64,000 nucleotides of DNA from Agromyces kandeliae (GCF_009674665.1 NZ_WKJD01000003.1:1-64000), one strand, 5' to 3'; shown: positions 1 through 9,365, numbered from the stretch's first letter. Program-made: numbers and translations. Notes: a model not told the origin generated them from the sequence alone.

Positions 1-1
1 G

Positions 2-349
2 TCGACCGTCGAGGACCCGGAGTGGACGCGCCGCTACCACTCGCTCGACATCGGCGAGAAGGCCTTCGGCGGCCGCGTCGTGATCACGCTCGATGGCGGC
101 GAGACCATCGTCGACGAGATCGCCGTGGCCGACGCGCACCCGCTCGGCGCCCGGCCGTTCGGCCGCGAGCAGTACGTCGAGAAGTTCCGCACGCTCGCCG
201 ACGGCGTGCTCGAGGCGGCCGAGATCGAGCGCTTCCTCGACGTCGCCCAGCGGCTCCCGCAGCTCGGCCCCGACGAGCTCGGCCAGCTCACGATCGTCGC
301 CGCGCCCGGCGTGCTCGCCCAGTTCGAGACGCCCCGCGGCATCTTCTAG
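2..349 (+). CDS. prpD: 2-methylcitrate dehydratase, C-terminal part (partial)
   Basis: Only the last 115 codons are in the window; the reading frame is open from base 2 and ends at TAG 347-349. The tail (S-T-V-E-D-P-E-W onward, ending FETPRGIF) is the C-terminal lid of MmgE/PrpD-family enzymes, which dehydrate 2-methylcitrate to 2-methyl-cis-aconitate in propionate breakdown. The call rests mainly on context: prpB begins 8 bases downstream and prpC follows, the usual actinobacterial prpDBC order. The family also contains non-methylcitrate dehydratases, but not normally in this operon. The start lies outside the window. Confidence 0.88.
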   Translation, partial: STVEDPEWTRRYHSLDIGEKAFGGRVVITLDGGETIVDEIAVADAHPLGARPFGREQYVEKFRTLADGVLEAAEIERFLDVAQRLPQLGPDELGQLTIVAAPGVLAQFETPRGIF

Positions 350-357
350 GAGGACCC

Positions 358-1257
358 ATGCTGTACGCCCAGACCACCCCGGCCGACAAGCGAGCCGGCT
401 TCCGCGAACGCCTCGCGAGCGGCGAGCTGCTCCGCTTCCCCGGCGCGTTCAACCCGCTCTCCGCGCGACTCATCGAGCGCAAGGGCTTCGACGGCGTCTA
501 CATCTCGGGCGCCGTGCTCTCCGCCGACCTGGGCCTGCCCGACATCGGCCTGACGACCCTCACCGAGGTCGCCGGGCGGGCGAAGCAGATCGCGCGCATG
601 ACGGAGCTGCCGGCGATCGTCGACGCCGACACCGGCTTCGGCGAGCCGATGAACGTCGCGCGGACCGTGCAGGAGATGGAGGACGCGGGCCTCGCGGGGC
701 TCCACATCGAGGACCAGATCAACCCGAAGCGGTGCGGCCACCTCGACGGCAAGCAGGTCGTCGACGAGCACACGGCGCTCCAGCGCATCCGCGCCGCGGT
801 CGACGCCCGGCGCGACCCGAACTTCCTCGTCATGGCGCGCACCGACATCGCCGCGGTCGACGGCCTCGACGCCGCGATCGACCGCGCGAAGGCGCTCGTC
901 GACGCCGGCGCCGACGCGATCTTCCCCGAGGCGATGCGATCGCTCGAGGAGTTCGCGGCCATGCGCGCCGCGGTCGACGTGCCGCTGCTGGCGAACATGA
1001 CCGAGTTCGGCAAGAGCGAGCTGTTCACCGTGCAGCAGCTCGCCGACGTCGGCATGAACCTCGTGATCTGGCCCGTCTCGCTCCTGCGCCTGGCCATGGG
1101 CGCGGCCGAGCGCGGCCTCGACGAGCTGACGGATGCCGGCGCCCTCACCGGCCTCCTCCCTCAGATGCAGCACCGGGCCGACCTCTACGAGCTCATCGAC
1201 TACGAGGGCTACAACCACTTCGACACGTCCATCTTCAACTTCACGGTCGCGCGCTGA
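358..1257 (+). CDS. prpB: Methylisocitrate lyase
   Basis: The protein has 299 residues, normal for PrpB. It cleaves 2-methylisocitrate to pyruvate and succinate in the cytosolic methylcitrate cycle. It is an isocitrate-lyase-fold TIM barrel. The metal-binding DADTGFG lies near residues 89-95 and the catalytic KRCGH loop at 124-128 with Cys126; KRCGH is the signature of the ICL/PEP-mutase superfamily lyases. The ATG at 358 is preceded by TAGGAGGACCC, a strong ribosome site overlapping the prpD stop, so the genes are co-translated. An in-frame extension upstream to base 22 overlaps prpD and was not used. A true isocitrate lyase would be much longer. Confidence 0.95.
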   Translation: MLYAQTTPADKRAGFRERLASGELLRFPGAFNPLSARLIERKGFDGVYISGAVLSADLGLPDIGLTTLTEVAGRAKQIARMTELPAIVDADTGFGEPMNVARTVQEMEDAGLAGLHIEDQINPKRCGHLDGKQVVDEHTALQRIRAAVDARRDPNFLVMARTDIAAVDGLDAAIDRAKALVDAGADAIFPEAMRSLEEFAAMRAAVDVPLLANMTEFGKSELFTVQQLADVGMNLVIWPVSLLRLAMGAAERGLDELTDAGALTGLLPQMQHRADLYELIDYEGYNHFDTSIFNFTVAR

Positions 1258-1282
1258 GGCGCGGCCCCGAGAGGAGCACGAC

Positions 1283-2416
1283 ATGACCGACACGATGACC
1301 GCCCCGGCGCCGGTCCCCGAGATCCGCAAGGGCCTCGCGGGCGTCGTGGTCGACACGACCGCGATCTCGAAGGTGAACCCCGAGACGAACTCGCTGCTCT
1401 ACCGCGGGTACCCGGTGCAGCAGCTCGCCGCGACGAAGCGCTTCGAGGAGGTCGCCTACCTGCTCTGGCACGGCGAGCTTCCGGATGCCGCGGAGCTCGC
1501 GGAGTTCCGCGCCGCCGAGCGCGCCGGGCGCGCGCTGCAGCCGAACGTGAAGGCCGCGATCGACCTGCTGCCGACGACCGCGCACCCGATGGACGTCGTG
1601 CGCACGGCCGTGAGCGTCATCGGCGCCTCCGACCCGACGACCGACGATGCGAGTCGCGAGGCGAACCTCGCGAAGTCGACGTCGCTCTTCGCGGCCCTGC
1701 CCGCGATCGTGGCGTACGACCAGCGGCGCCGGCGCGGTGAGGACCTCGTCCCGCCGCGCGACGACCTCGACTACTCCGCGAACTTCCTGCACATGTCGTT
1801 CGGCGAGGTCCCGGACCAGGTCGTCGTCGACGCGTTCGACGTGTCGATGATCCTCTACGCCGAGCACTCCTTCAACGCGTCCACCTTCACGGCCCGCGTC
1901 ATCACCTCGACGCTCTCCGACCTCTACTCGGCGGTGACCGGCGCGATCGGCGCGCTCAAGGGCCCGCTGCACGGCGGGGCGAACGAGGCCGTCATGCGCA
2001 TCTTCGACGAGATCGGGGATGCCGGGAACGTCGTGCCGTGGCTGGATGCCGCGCTCGCCGAGAAGCGCAAGATCATGGGCTTCGGCCACCGCGTGTACAA
2101 GAACGGCGACTCGCGCGTGCCGACCATGAAGGCCTCGCTCGACACGCTCGTGGCGCACTACGACCGGCCCGACCTCGCCGAGCTCTACGACGCGCTCTCC
2201 GGCGAGTTCGTCGAGCGCAAGGGCATCCACCCCAACCTCGACTACCCGTCGGGACCGGCGTACCACCTCATGGGGTACGACACCGAGACGTTCACGCCGC
2301 TGTTCGTCGCATCGCGGGTCACCGGTTGGACGGCGCACATCATCGAGCAGGCCGCTTCGAACGCGCTCATCCGCCCGCTGTCCCACTACGACGGCGTCGA
2401 CGAGCGCCACGTGTAG
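1283..2416 (+). CDS. prpC: 2-methylcitrate synthase
   Basis: This 377-residue citrate-synthase-fold enzyme condenses propionyl-CoA with oxaloacetate to 2-methylcitrate. Conserved active-site histidines are visible in YAEHSFNAS (His195), GPLHGGANE (His230) and GFGHRVYK (His269). The compact length matches short PrpC/CitZ proteins rather than the longer Gram-negative type citrate synthase. The ATG at 1283 follows GAGAGGAGC 10 bases upstream. It is the last gene of prpDBC, 25 bases after prpB, and a hairpin terminator follows at 2437-2470. Some citrate synthase side activity is common in this family. The operon assigns it to propionate use. Confidence 0.93.
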   Translation: MTDTMTAPAPVPEIRKGLAGVVVDTTAISKVNPETNSLLYRGYPVQQLAATKRFEEVAYLLWHGELPDAAELAEFRAAERAGRALQPNVKAAIDLLPTTAHPMDVVRTAVSVIGASDPTTDDASREANLAKSTSLFAALPAIVAYDQRRRRGEDLVPPRDDLDYSANFLHMSFGEVPDQVVVDAFDVSMILYAEHSFNASTFTARVITSTLSDLYSAVTGAIGALKGPLHGGANEAVMRIFDEIGDAGNVVPWLDAALAEKRKIMGFGHRVYKNGDSRVPTMKASLDTLVAHYDRPDLAELYDALSGEFVERKGIHPNLDYPSGPAYHLMGYDTETFTPLFVASRVTGWTAHIIEQAASNALIRPLSHYDGVDERHV

Positions 2417-2436
2417 TCGAGTCGGCTCGCGCACCC

Positions 2437-2470
2437 GAGGCGTGGCGCACCCCCGGGTGCGTCACGCCTC
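2437..2470. terminator. Bidirectional hairpin terminator after prpC
   Basis: GAGGCGTGGCGCACCC (2437-2452) pairs with 2455-2470 over 16 positions with one G-T wobble, closing on a tiny C-rich loop. It lies between the stop of prpC on the plus strand and the stop of the small gene on the minus strand, so it can serve both. There is no clear T-run, which is common in high-GC actinobacteria. Confidence 0.7.
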
Positions 2471-2481
2471 AGGCATCCGCC

Positions 2482-2715
2482 TCAGTCGAAGACGGTCTCG
2501 ATGAAGCGGTACTCGACGGCGGACGGGCGATCGTCGCCCGGCGCGTCGAACTCCAGTCCCGCGCCGCGGGAGTAGACGTAGTGCTTTCCGCCGTCGCCGG
2601 GGAAGCTGATCCTCGGCTGCGGATCGCCGGTGTCGAGGAAGCCGGTCGAGACCGTCTTCCCCTCGAGTGGTCCGTCGATCAGCTTGGCGGTGTAGGTGCC
2701 GGATGACGTGTCCAT
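2482..2715 (-). CDS. Small hypothetical protein (77 aa)
   Basis: This short acidic soluble protein (MDTSSGTYTAKLIDGPLEG...) has no signal peptide, membrane segment or motif that I recognise. The composition (many D/G/P, three aromatic Y near the end) and the third-position G/C bias look like a real gene. It sits alone between the prpC terminator and the divergent topA. ATG at 2715 is chosen; a longer frame to 2955 would overlap topA and lacks coding bias. The function is unknown. Confidence 0.6.
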   Translation of the reverse strand: MDTSSGTYTAKLIDGPLEGKTVSTGFLDTGDPQPRISFPGDGGKHYVYSRGAGLEFDAPGDDRPSAVEYRFIETVFD

Positions 2716-2911
2716 GGCGCCATTCTCCACCTGTCCTCCACGGCCGCAAGGGACTTTCCTCCCCGCGTCGCGACGCGCCATGAGGGGTTTCCTCACGGTC
2801 GATATGTGTATGGTGTGCCATGTCGGCGTCATCCGCCGGCCGATGGCACACCGCTCGGGGGCGCGGCGATGATGTGCGTCCCCGTTTCCGTCCATGAGCA
2901 AGAGGAGTCCG

Positions 2912-5716
2912 GTGTCTGGCGCGAAGAAACTCGTGATCGTGGAGTCGCCGACCAAGATGAAGTCGATCGCCCAATACCTCGGCGACGGCTACGAGGTGCT
3001 CTCGTCGGTCGGGCACATCCGCGACCTGGTCGAGCCCAAGAACCTGCCTCCCGAACTGAAGAAGGGCTCGCTCGGCAAGTTCTCCGTCGACGTCGAGAAC
3101 GGCTTCGAGCCGTACTACGTCGTGTCCGACGCGAAGAAGAAGACGGTCGCCGAACTCAAGCGCGCCCTGAAGGGCGCCGACGAACTCCTGCTCGCCACCG
3201 ATGAGGACCGCGAGGGCGAGGCCATCGCCTGGCACCTGCTGCAGGAGCTCAAGCCCAAGGTGCCCGTGCGTCGCATGGTCTTCCACGAGATCACGAAGGA
3301 CGCGATCCTCAAGGCCAAGGACGAGACCCGCGAACTCGACACCGCGCTCGTCGATGCGCAGGAGACCCGGCGCATCCTCGACCGGCTCTACGGCTACGAG
3401 GTCTCGCCGGTGCTCTGGCGCAAGGTCGGGCCCGGCCTGTCGGCCGGCCGCGTGCAGTCGGCCGCGACGCGACTCGTCGTCGACCGCGAGCGCGAGCGCC
3501 TCGCCTTCGTGGCAGCCTCCTACTGGGACCTGATCGGTCGCTTCACCAAGGAGTCCTCGTCGTTCGAGGCCAGGCTCGTCCGCGTCGGCGGCGAGCGCAT
3601 CGCGACCGGTCGCGATTTCGACGACTCCGGCCGGCTGACCGGCAAGGCCGTCGTGCTCGACGAGGCCACCGCGCACTCGCTGACCGCCGCACTCCGTGAC
3701 GACACCGTCGGCCGCCGCGTGAGCCGTGTCGAGTCGAAGCCCTACTCGCGGCGCCCTGCGGCGCCCTTCACGACCTCCACGCTCCAGCAGGAGTCGGCAC
3801 GCAAGCTCCGGCTCTCGGCCCGCGACACGATGCGCGTCGCGCAGTCGCTGTACGAGAACGGCTACATCACCTATATGCGCACCGACTCGGTGTCGCTGTC
3901 GCAGCAGGCGATCCAGGCCGCTCGCACGCAGGCCGTGAAGCTGTACGGCGCCGACAGCGTGCCCGACAAGCCCCGCGCCTACGCAGGCAAGTCGAAGAAC
4001 GCGCAGGAGGCGCACGAGGCGATCCGTCCCTCCGGCGAGGTCTTCCGCACGCCCTCCGAGCTGCAGAGCGTGCTCCGCGGCAGCGAGTTCAAGCTGTACG
4101 ACCTCATCTGGAAGCGGACCGTCGCCTCGCAGATGGCGGACGCCAAGGGGCAGACCGCGACCGTCACGATCGAGGTCGGTCCGACGGCGACGGATGCCTC
4201 GGAGCCCGAGTCGCCCACGGCCGCGGTCGCCGGCACGACCGCCGAGTTCACCGCCAGCGGCACCGTGATCACGTTCCGCGGCTTCCTCGCCGCCTACGAG
4301 GAGAGCCGCGACGAGGAGCGCAACGCGGATGACGCTCCCGGCGAGGCGAAGCTCCCGCAGCTCGCCGAGGGCGAGGCGGTCGGCCTCGCCGAGCTCGAGG
4401 CCAAGGGCCACGAGACGAGCCCGCCGCCCCGTTACACCGAGGCGAGCCTCGTCAAGCGCCTCGAGGAGCTCGGCATCGGTCGCCCCTCGACGTTCGCATC
4501 GATCATCTCGACGATCCTCGACCGCGGCTACGTCACGCAGCGCGGCCAGGCCCTCGTTCCGAGCTGGGTCGCGTTCTCGGTCGTGCGCCTGCTCGAGGAG
4601 CACTTCGGCGACCTCGTCGAATACGACTTCACGGCCGAGATGGAGGACGACCTCGACCGGATCGCGTCGGGGGAGGCCGACCGCGTCGACTGGCTGAACG
4701 AGTTCTACTTCGGCAGCGATCGCCACACGGGGCTCCGGCAGGTCGTCGACAACCTGGGCGACATCGACGCGCGAGAGATCAACTCGATCGTGATCGGCCC
4801 GGGCCTCACGCTCCGGATCGGCCGGTACGGCCCGTACCTCGAGACCGTCGACCCCGAGGCCGCAGCGGATGCGCCGCCGCGCCGCGTGAACCTGCCCGAG
4901 GGCCTCGCCCCCGACGAGCTCACGGCCGAGAAGGCGCGCGAACTCATCGAAGCGCCGGTGCAGACCGACCGCGTGCTCGGCGTCAACCCCGACAACGGCA
5001 AGCAGGTCGTCGTGAAGGACGGCCGGTTCGGTCCCTACGTGACCGAGCTCGAGCCCGAGCCCGAGACGGCCGAGGCATCCGTCGATCCCGCGACCGGCGA
5101 AGTCGCCGACGCCCAGCCGGTGAAGGCGGCCAAGCGCGGCGCCAAGAAGGCCGCCGCCCCGAAGCCGCGGACCGCCTCGCTGTTCAAGAGCATGCAGATC
5201 GAGGAGGTCGACCTCGCGACCGCGCTGCAGCTGCTCGACCTTCCGCGCGTGGTCGGCCTCGACCCCGAGTCGGGTGACGAGATCACCGCGCAGAACGGCC
5301 GCTACGGCCCGTACCTCAAGAAGGGCACCGACACGCGCACGCTCCCGAGCGAGGACGCGATCTTCGACATCGACCTCGCCGGAGCCCAGGAGCTCTTCGC
5401 GCAGCCGAAGTACGGTGCGCGACGCGCGTCGAGCGCGCTCAAGGAGTTCGCGGAGGACCCCGTGAGCGGCAAGCCGATCAAGGTGAAGGACGGCCGCTTC
5501 GGTCCGTACGTGACCGACGGCACCACGAACGCCACCATCCCGCGCGCCGAGTCCGTGGAGGACATCACGTTCGAGCGCGCGGTGGAGCTGCTCCAGATCA
5601 AGCGGGACAAGGGTCCGGCGCCGGCGCGCGGCACGCGCACCGCCGCGGCGAAGTCCGGAGCGAAGAAGGCACCCGCCAAGCGCACCACCACCCGTACGGC
5701 GAAGAAGAGCTCGTGA
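2912..5716 (+). CDS. topA: DNA topoisomerase I (type IA)
   Basis: The enzyme relaxes negatively supercoiled DNA. The N-terminal TOPRIM domain shows VIVESPTK and the acidic DEDREGEAIAWH. The catalytic tyrosine is in ITYMRTDS (about residue 321). The C-terminus has three repeats with RFGPYV/RYGPYL signatures and a Lys-rich tail. There are no Cys4 zinc fingers, as is typical for actinobacterial TopA. About 934 residues is normal. GTG at 2912 is preferred because AGAGGAG (2901-2907) lies just upstream; the in-frame ATG at 2894 has no ribosome site and would place that motif inside the gene. The stop overlaps the tmk start, so the two are coupled. Confidence 0.95.
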   Translation: MSGAKKLVIVESPTKMKSIAQYLGDGYEVLSSVGHIRDLVEPKNLPPELKKGSLGKFSVDVENGFEPYYVVSDAKKKTVAELKRALKGADELLLATDEDREGEAIAWHLLQELKPKVPVRRMVFHEITKDAILKAKDETRELDTALVDAQETRRILDRLYGYEVSPVLWRKVGPGLSAGRVQSAATRLVVDRERERLAFVAASYWDLIGRFTKESSSFEARLVRVGGERIATGRDFDDSGRLTGKAVVLDEATAHSLTAALRDDTVGRRVSRVESKPYSRRPAAPFTTSTLQQESARKLRLSARDTMRVAQSLYENGYITYMRTDSVSLSQQAIQAARTQAVKLYGADSVPDKPRAYAGKSKNAQEAHEAIRPSGEVFRTPSELQSVLRGSEFKLYDLIWKRTVASQMADAKGQTATVTIEVGPTATDASEPESPTAAVAGTTAEFTASGTVITFRGFLAAYEESRDEERNADDAPGEAKLPQLAEGEAVGLAELEAKGHETSPPPRYTEASLVKRLEELGIGRPSTFASIISTILDRGYVTQRGQALVPSWVAFSVVRLLEEHFGDLVEYDFTAEMEDDLDRIASGEADRVDWLNEFYFGSDRHTGLRQVVDNLGDIDAREINSIVIGPGLTLRIGRYGPYLETVDPEAAADAPPRRVNLPEGLAPDELTAEKARELIEAPVQTDRVLGVNPDNGKQVVVKDGRFGPYVTELEPEPETAEASVDPATGEVADAQPVKAAKRGAKKAAAPKPRTASLFKSMQIEEVDLATALQLLDLPRVVGLDPESGDEITAQNGRYGPYLKKGTDTRTLPSEDAIFDIDLAGAQELFAQPKYGARRASSALKEFAEDPVSGKPIKVKDGRFGPYVTDGTTNATIPRAESVEDITFERAVELLQIKRDKGPAPARGTRTAAAKSGAKKAPAKRTTTRTAKKSS

Positions 5717-6333
5717 GCCGCGGGCTGTTCCTCACCCTCGAGGGCGGCGACGGATCGGGCAAGACGACCCAGGCGGAACTGCTCGAGCAGTGGTTCACGG
5801 CCGAGGGCCGCACGGTCGTGCGCACGCGCGAGCCCGGCGGCACCGCGGTCGGCGTCGAGGTGCGCGAGATCGTCCTGCACCACCGCGGCGACATCGCGCC
5901 GCGCGCCGAAGCGCTCCTCTACGCGGCCGACCGGGCCCACCACGTCGCCACTGTCGTGAGACCCGCGCTCGCGCGCGGCGAGGTCGTCGTCCAGGATCGC
6001 TACATCGACTCGTCGGTCGCCTACCAGGGCGCCGGCCGGGTGCTCGACGCCGCCGAGGTCCGGTCCATCTCCGAGTGGGCGACCGAAGGTCTCGCGCCCG
6101 ACCTCACGATCCTCCTCGACCTGCCGTCCGACGTCGCCCGACGCCGACTCGACGGTGCGAGGACCCGCTACGACCGTCTCGAGGCGGAGGCGGGGGAGTT
6201 CCACGCGCGCGTCCGGGAGGCGTACCTCGCCCTCGCCGGGGCCGAGCCCGACCGCTTCCTCGTCGTCGACGCGACGCGCCCCGTCGACGAGATCCACTCC
6301 GTGATCCGCGCGCGCATCGAGGCGCTCGCGTGA
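5713..6333 (+). CDS. tmk: Thymidylate kinase
   Basis: The protein has 206 residues and phosphorylates dTMP to dTDP for DNA synthesis. Family marks are the P-loop GGDGSGKTT (11-19), REPGGT (about 40-45) and QDRYIDSSVAYQG, which contains the DR(Y) substrate motif. The GTG start at 5713 overlaps the topA stop as GTGA, indicating translational coupling. holB follows 86 bases later, the usual tmk-holB pairing. The length and motif set are complete. Confidence 0.95.
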   Translation: MSRGLFLTLEGGDGSGKTTQAELLEQWFTAEGRTVVRTREPGGTAVGVEVREIVLHHRGDIAPRAEALLYAADRAHHVATVVRPALARGEVVVQDRYIDSSVAYQGAGRVLDAAEVRSISEWATEGLAPDLTILLDLPSDVARRRLDGARTRYDRLEAEAGEFHARVREAYLALAGAEPDRFLVVDATRPVDEIHSVIRARIEALA

Positions 6334-6419
6334 GGGCCGGCTCGACGACGTCCGGGCGTTCCGTCCGCGGCCTGCGATCGACCGGCGCCGCTGTCGTCGG
6401 CCGAAGGTAGCGTGGAATC

Positions 6420-7595
6420 GTGACCGTGTGGAGCGACCTGACGGGTCAGGATGCCGCGATCGCAGTGCTGCGCGCGGCGGCCGCTGCCGCGGCCGATTCG
6501 CGGGCGGGCGCCGACATGACCCACTCGTGGTTGATCACCGGCCCGCCCGGTTCCGGGCGCTCGAACCTCGCCTACGCGTTCGCCGAGGCGCTGCTCTCCG
6601 GCAGCCCGGACGGCGATGGCACCACCCGTGCCCAGGTCCTCGCGCGCAGCCACCCCGACCTGCACGTGCTCGCGACCGAGGGCGTGATCATCAAGGTCGC
6701 CGACGTGCGCAAGATCGTCGAGCGGTCGCACTACGCGCCGTCCGTCGGTCACCATCGCGTCATCGTCGTCGAAGACGCCGACCGCATGACCGAGCAGACC
6801 TCGAACGTGCTCCTGAAGGAGCTGGAGGAGCCGCCCGAGCGCACGGTCTGGATCCTCTGCGCGCCGAGCGAGGCCGACCTCATCCCCACGATCCGTTCAC
6901 GCGTCCGATCGGTGCGGCTGCAGGTGCCCGGCATCGCCGCGGTCGCCGACCTCCTCGTCCGTCGAGACGGCGTCGACCCCGACGTCGCCGAGCGCGCGGC
7001 GCGCGAGGCGCAGAGCCACATCGGCATGGCGCACCGGCTCGCCACCAGCGCCGAGGCGCGCGATCGACGCGACGAGACCCTGCGACTCGCGTTGCAGGTG
7101 CGATCGACGCCCGGCGCCGTACTCACCGCCGCGCGCCTGCTCGAGATCGCCGGCGACGATGCGAAGGCGATCACCGAGCTCCGTGACGCCGAGGAGCGCG
7201 AGCACACCCTCCGTTCGCTCGGCGTCGCCCCCGGCCAGGCCGTTCCCGCCGCCCTCCGCTCGCAGCTCCGCGCGCTCGAGGAGGACCAGAAGCGACGCGC
7301 GACCCGGAGCCTGCGCGACGGGATCGACCGGATCCTCGTCGACCTCGCATCGCTGTTCCGCGACATCCTCGTCACCCAACTCGGTGCCGAGGTCGACCTC
7401 GTCAACCTCGACATCGCCGCCGACATCGCCCGCGCCGCAGCATCCGCGACCCCGGCGCAGACGCTCGAGACGCTCGACGCCATCCAGGAGGCCCGCATCC
7501 GCATCGACGCCAACGTCCAGCCGACCCTCGCCCTCGAGGCGATGCTCGTCTCGGCGATCCGCCGACCGGAGCCGGTTCGCGGAGTGCGCTCGTGA
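6420..7595 (+). CDS. holB: DNA polymerase III subunit delta prime
   Basis: This 391-residue clamp-loader subunit has an AAA+ domain with GPPGSGRS (degenerate Walker A), VVEDADRM (Walker B region), LLKELEEPP and an arginine-bearing IRSRVRSVRL sensor region. It acts in the clamp loader with tau/gamma and delta. The zinc module normally found between the P-loop and HPDL (four Cys) is present in outline as SPDGDGTTRAQ, but every cysteine is replaced. GTG at 6420 is the first start giving the conserved V-W-S-D-L-x-G-Q N-terminus. The gene ends inside the start of the next gene (GTGA). Confidence 0.92.
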   Translation: MTVWSDLTGQDAAIAVLRAAAAAAADSRAGADMTHSWLITGPPGSGRSNLAYAFAEALLSGSPDGDGTTRAQVLARSHPDLHVLATEGVIIKVADVRKIVERSHYAPSVGHHRVIVVEDADRMTEQTSNVLLKELEEPPERTVWILCAPSEADLIPTIRSRVRSVRLQVPGIAAVADLLVRRDGVDPDVAERAAREAQSHIGMAHRLATSAEARDRRDETLRLALQVRSTPGAVLTAARLLEIAGDDAKAITELRDAEEREHTLRSLGVAPGQAVPAALRSQLRALEEDQKRRATRSLRDGIDRILVDLASLFRDILVTQLGAEVDLVNLDIAADIARAAASATPAQTLETLDAIQEARIRIDANVQPTLALEAMLVSAIRRPEPVRGVRS

Positions 7596-9121
7596 GCGTG
7601 CGCGGCCGTCTGGTCTCGGCGGCGGCCGTCGTGGCGGCGTCGGTGCTGCTGCTCGCAGGGTGCACCGTCCCGCCCTTCCTCGTCGGCGGGACGGAGCGGT
7701 CCGAGCCGACCGGGGAGCGCGTCGCGGCCGAGCTCGAGCCGTTCTACTCGCAGGTGCTCGAGTGGGAGCGCTGCGACGACAAGCTGTGCGCGACCGCCAC
7801 CGCCCCCCTCGACTGGAGCGATCCGGGTGCGGGCGAGATCGAGCTCGCGCTCGTGCGTCGTCCGGCGAGCGGCCAGAAGCTCGGGTCGCTGCTCGTGAAC
7901 CCGGGCGGCCCCGGCGGCTCGGGGTACGAGTTCATCGCCGACTCCGTCGACTACGCGGCGGGACCGCGGTTGCAGGAGCGGTACGACATCGTCGGCTTCG
8001 ACCCGCGCGGCGTCGGCCGGTCGACCGCGGTGACGTGCGTCGACGCCGCGGAGATGGACGAGTTCCTCTACGGCATCGTGCCCGCCGAGCGCGGGAGCGA
8101 CGAGTGGATCGCCGACGTCACCGCGGCGAACCGCGCGTTCGGGCAGGCGTGCGTCGACGAGACCGGAGACCTGCTGGCCAACGTCGACACCGTGAGCGCG
8201 GCGCGCGACCTCGACCTGCTGCGCGCGATCCTCGGCGATGAGCGGCTGAACTACCTCGGGTACTCCTACGGCACGTTCCTCGGCGCGACCTATGCCGGGC
8301 TCTACCCCGAGAAGACCGGCCGTCTCGTCCTCGACGGCGCGATCGACCCGACGGCGAGCAACCAGGAGGTCAACATCGCCCAGGCGGTCGGGTTCGAGGA
8401 TGCGTTGCGGGCCTACCTGGGGGACTGCCTGTCCGGCGCCGAGTGCCCGTTCTCCGGGTCGGTCGACGACGCCGCCGACGAAGTCGCGCGACTGCTGGCG
8501 TCCGTCGAGGCGAGCCCGCTGCGCGGGAGCGATGGGCGCCGGCTGGGCGCCGACGCGCTCGTGACGGCGATCATCTACCCCCTCTACAGTGCCGAGAGCT
8601 GGCCCTATCTCAGCGACATGTTCGAGTCGGTGATGTTCGGCGAGGCCGACATCGCCCTCGCGTTCGCCGACCTCTACAACGGTCGCGAACAGGACGGCAC
8701 CTACCGCGACAACTCGACCGAGGCGTTCCGCGCCGTCAACTGCCTCGACTACACGTACGACGACGACCCGGCGAAGATGCGCGCCGGCGCGGCGGAGCTC
8801 GCCGAGGCCGCGCCGATCATCGGCCCGTACTTCGGGTACGGCGACATCGGGTGCGCGCAGTGGCCGGCAGCGAGCGAGGTCGAGCGTGCGGCGATCACGG
8901 CCGAGGGCGCGGAGCCGATCATGGTCATCGGCACCACCGGTGACCCGGCGACGCCGTACCAGTGGGCGGAGGCGCTCGCGGCGCAGCTCGAATCCGGCTT
9001 CCTCGTCAGCTACGACGGCGAGGGCCACACGGCGTACCGGAAGTCGAACGCGTGCATCGACGACACCGTCGAGGACTTCCTCGTCGACGGCACCGTGCCC
9101 GCTGCCGACCCGCAGTGCTGA
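7592..9121 (+). CDS. Secreted alpha/beta-hydrolase lipoprotein (tripeptidyl aminopeptidase-like)
   Basis: The 509-residue protein starts with a lipoprotein signal: basic MSVRGR, a hydrophobic stretch, and lipobox LLAGC with lipidated Cys near residue 24. The mature part has the alpha/beta-hydrolase oxyanion motif NPGGPGGSG, nucleophile elbow GYSYGT and terminal GEGHTAY, giving Ser and His of the triad. A C-terminal TAP-like region (TGDPATPYQWA) fits the Streptomyces SlpD/SlpE and tripeptidyl aminopeptidase family, which releases peptides outside the cell. The actual substrate is unknown. The GTG start overlaps the holB stop. A tRNA gene follows. Confidence 0.85.
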   Translation: MSVRGRLVSAAAVVAASVLLLAGCTVPPFLVGGTERSEPTGERVAAELEPFYSQVLEWERCDDKLCATATAPLDWSDPGAGEIELALVRRPASGQKLGSLLVNPGGPGGSGYEFIADSVDYAAGPRLQERYDIVGFDPRGVGRSTAVTCVDAAEMDEFLYGIVPAERGSDEWIADVTAANRAFGQACVDETGDLLANVDTVSAARDLDLLRAILGDERLNYLGYSYGTFLGATYAGLYPEKTGRLVLDGAIDPTASNQEVNIAQAVGFEDALRAYLGDCLSGAECPFSGSVDDAADEVARLLASVEASPLRGSDGRRLGADALVTAIIYPLYSAESWPYLSDMFESVMFGEADIALAFADLYNGREQDGTYRDNSTEAFRAVNCLDYTYDDDPAKMRAGAAELAEAAPIIGPYFGYGDIGCAQWPAASEVERAAITAEGAEPIMVIGTTGDPATPYQWAEALAAQLESGFLVSYDGEGHTAYRKSNACIDDTVEDFLVDGTVPAADPQC

Positions 9122-9205
9122 CGAGCGGCGAGTGGTCATGAGCCTGGTGAAAACCCGCTAACATGGTCTCTCGTGCCGTTCGGTGCGATTCGCAACGGAT
9201 GCCAC

Positions 9206-9281
9206 GCCGCCTTAGCTCAGTCGGCAGAGCGATTCACTCGTAATGAATAGGTCGGGGGTTCGATTCCCCCAGGCGGCTCCA
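9206..9281 (+). tRNA. tRNA-Thr (anticodon CGU)
   Basis: The full cloverleaf is readable. The acceptor GCCGCCT (9206-9212) pairs with AGGCGGC (9271-9277). D-stem GCTC/GAGC and anticodon stem ATTCA/TGAAT enclose loop CTCGTAA with anticodon CGT at 9239-9241, reading ACG. The T-arm carries GGTTCGATTCC. CCA is encoded at 9279-9281. TAACAT near 9160 may be a -10 element. Confidence 0.96.
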
Positions 9282-9285
9282 CTCG

Positions 9286-9315
9286 GAAGGCCCCCTCCAC
9301 ACGGAGGGGGCCTTC
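9286..9315 (+). terminator. Intrinsic terminator after tRNA-Thr
   Basis: A perfect 13-bp stem, GAAGGCCCCCTCC (9286-9298) with its complement at 9303-9315, has an ACAC loop and starts 5 bases after the tRNA CCA end. No T-run follows. Confidence 0.8.
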
Positions 9316-9365
9316 GGCGTCTCGAACCGCCGAACCCGGGATTCGCGCCGGGACGCGTCCGTCGG

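Noticed and set aside
2462..4726. 754-codon minus-strand frame opposite topA
   Set aside because: topA is unambiguous. The antisense frame has repetitive D/R/L/G/E composition and no motifs.
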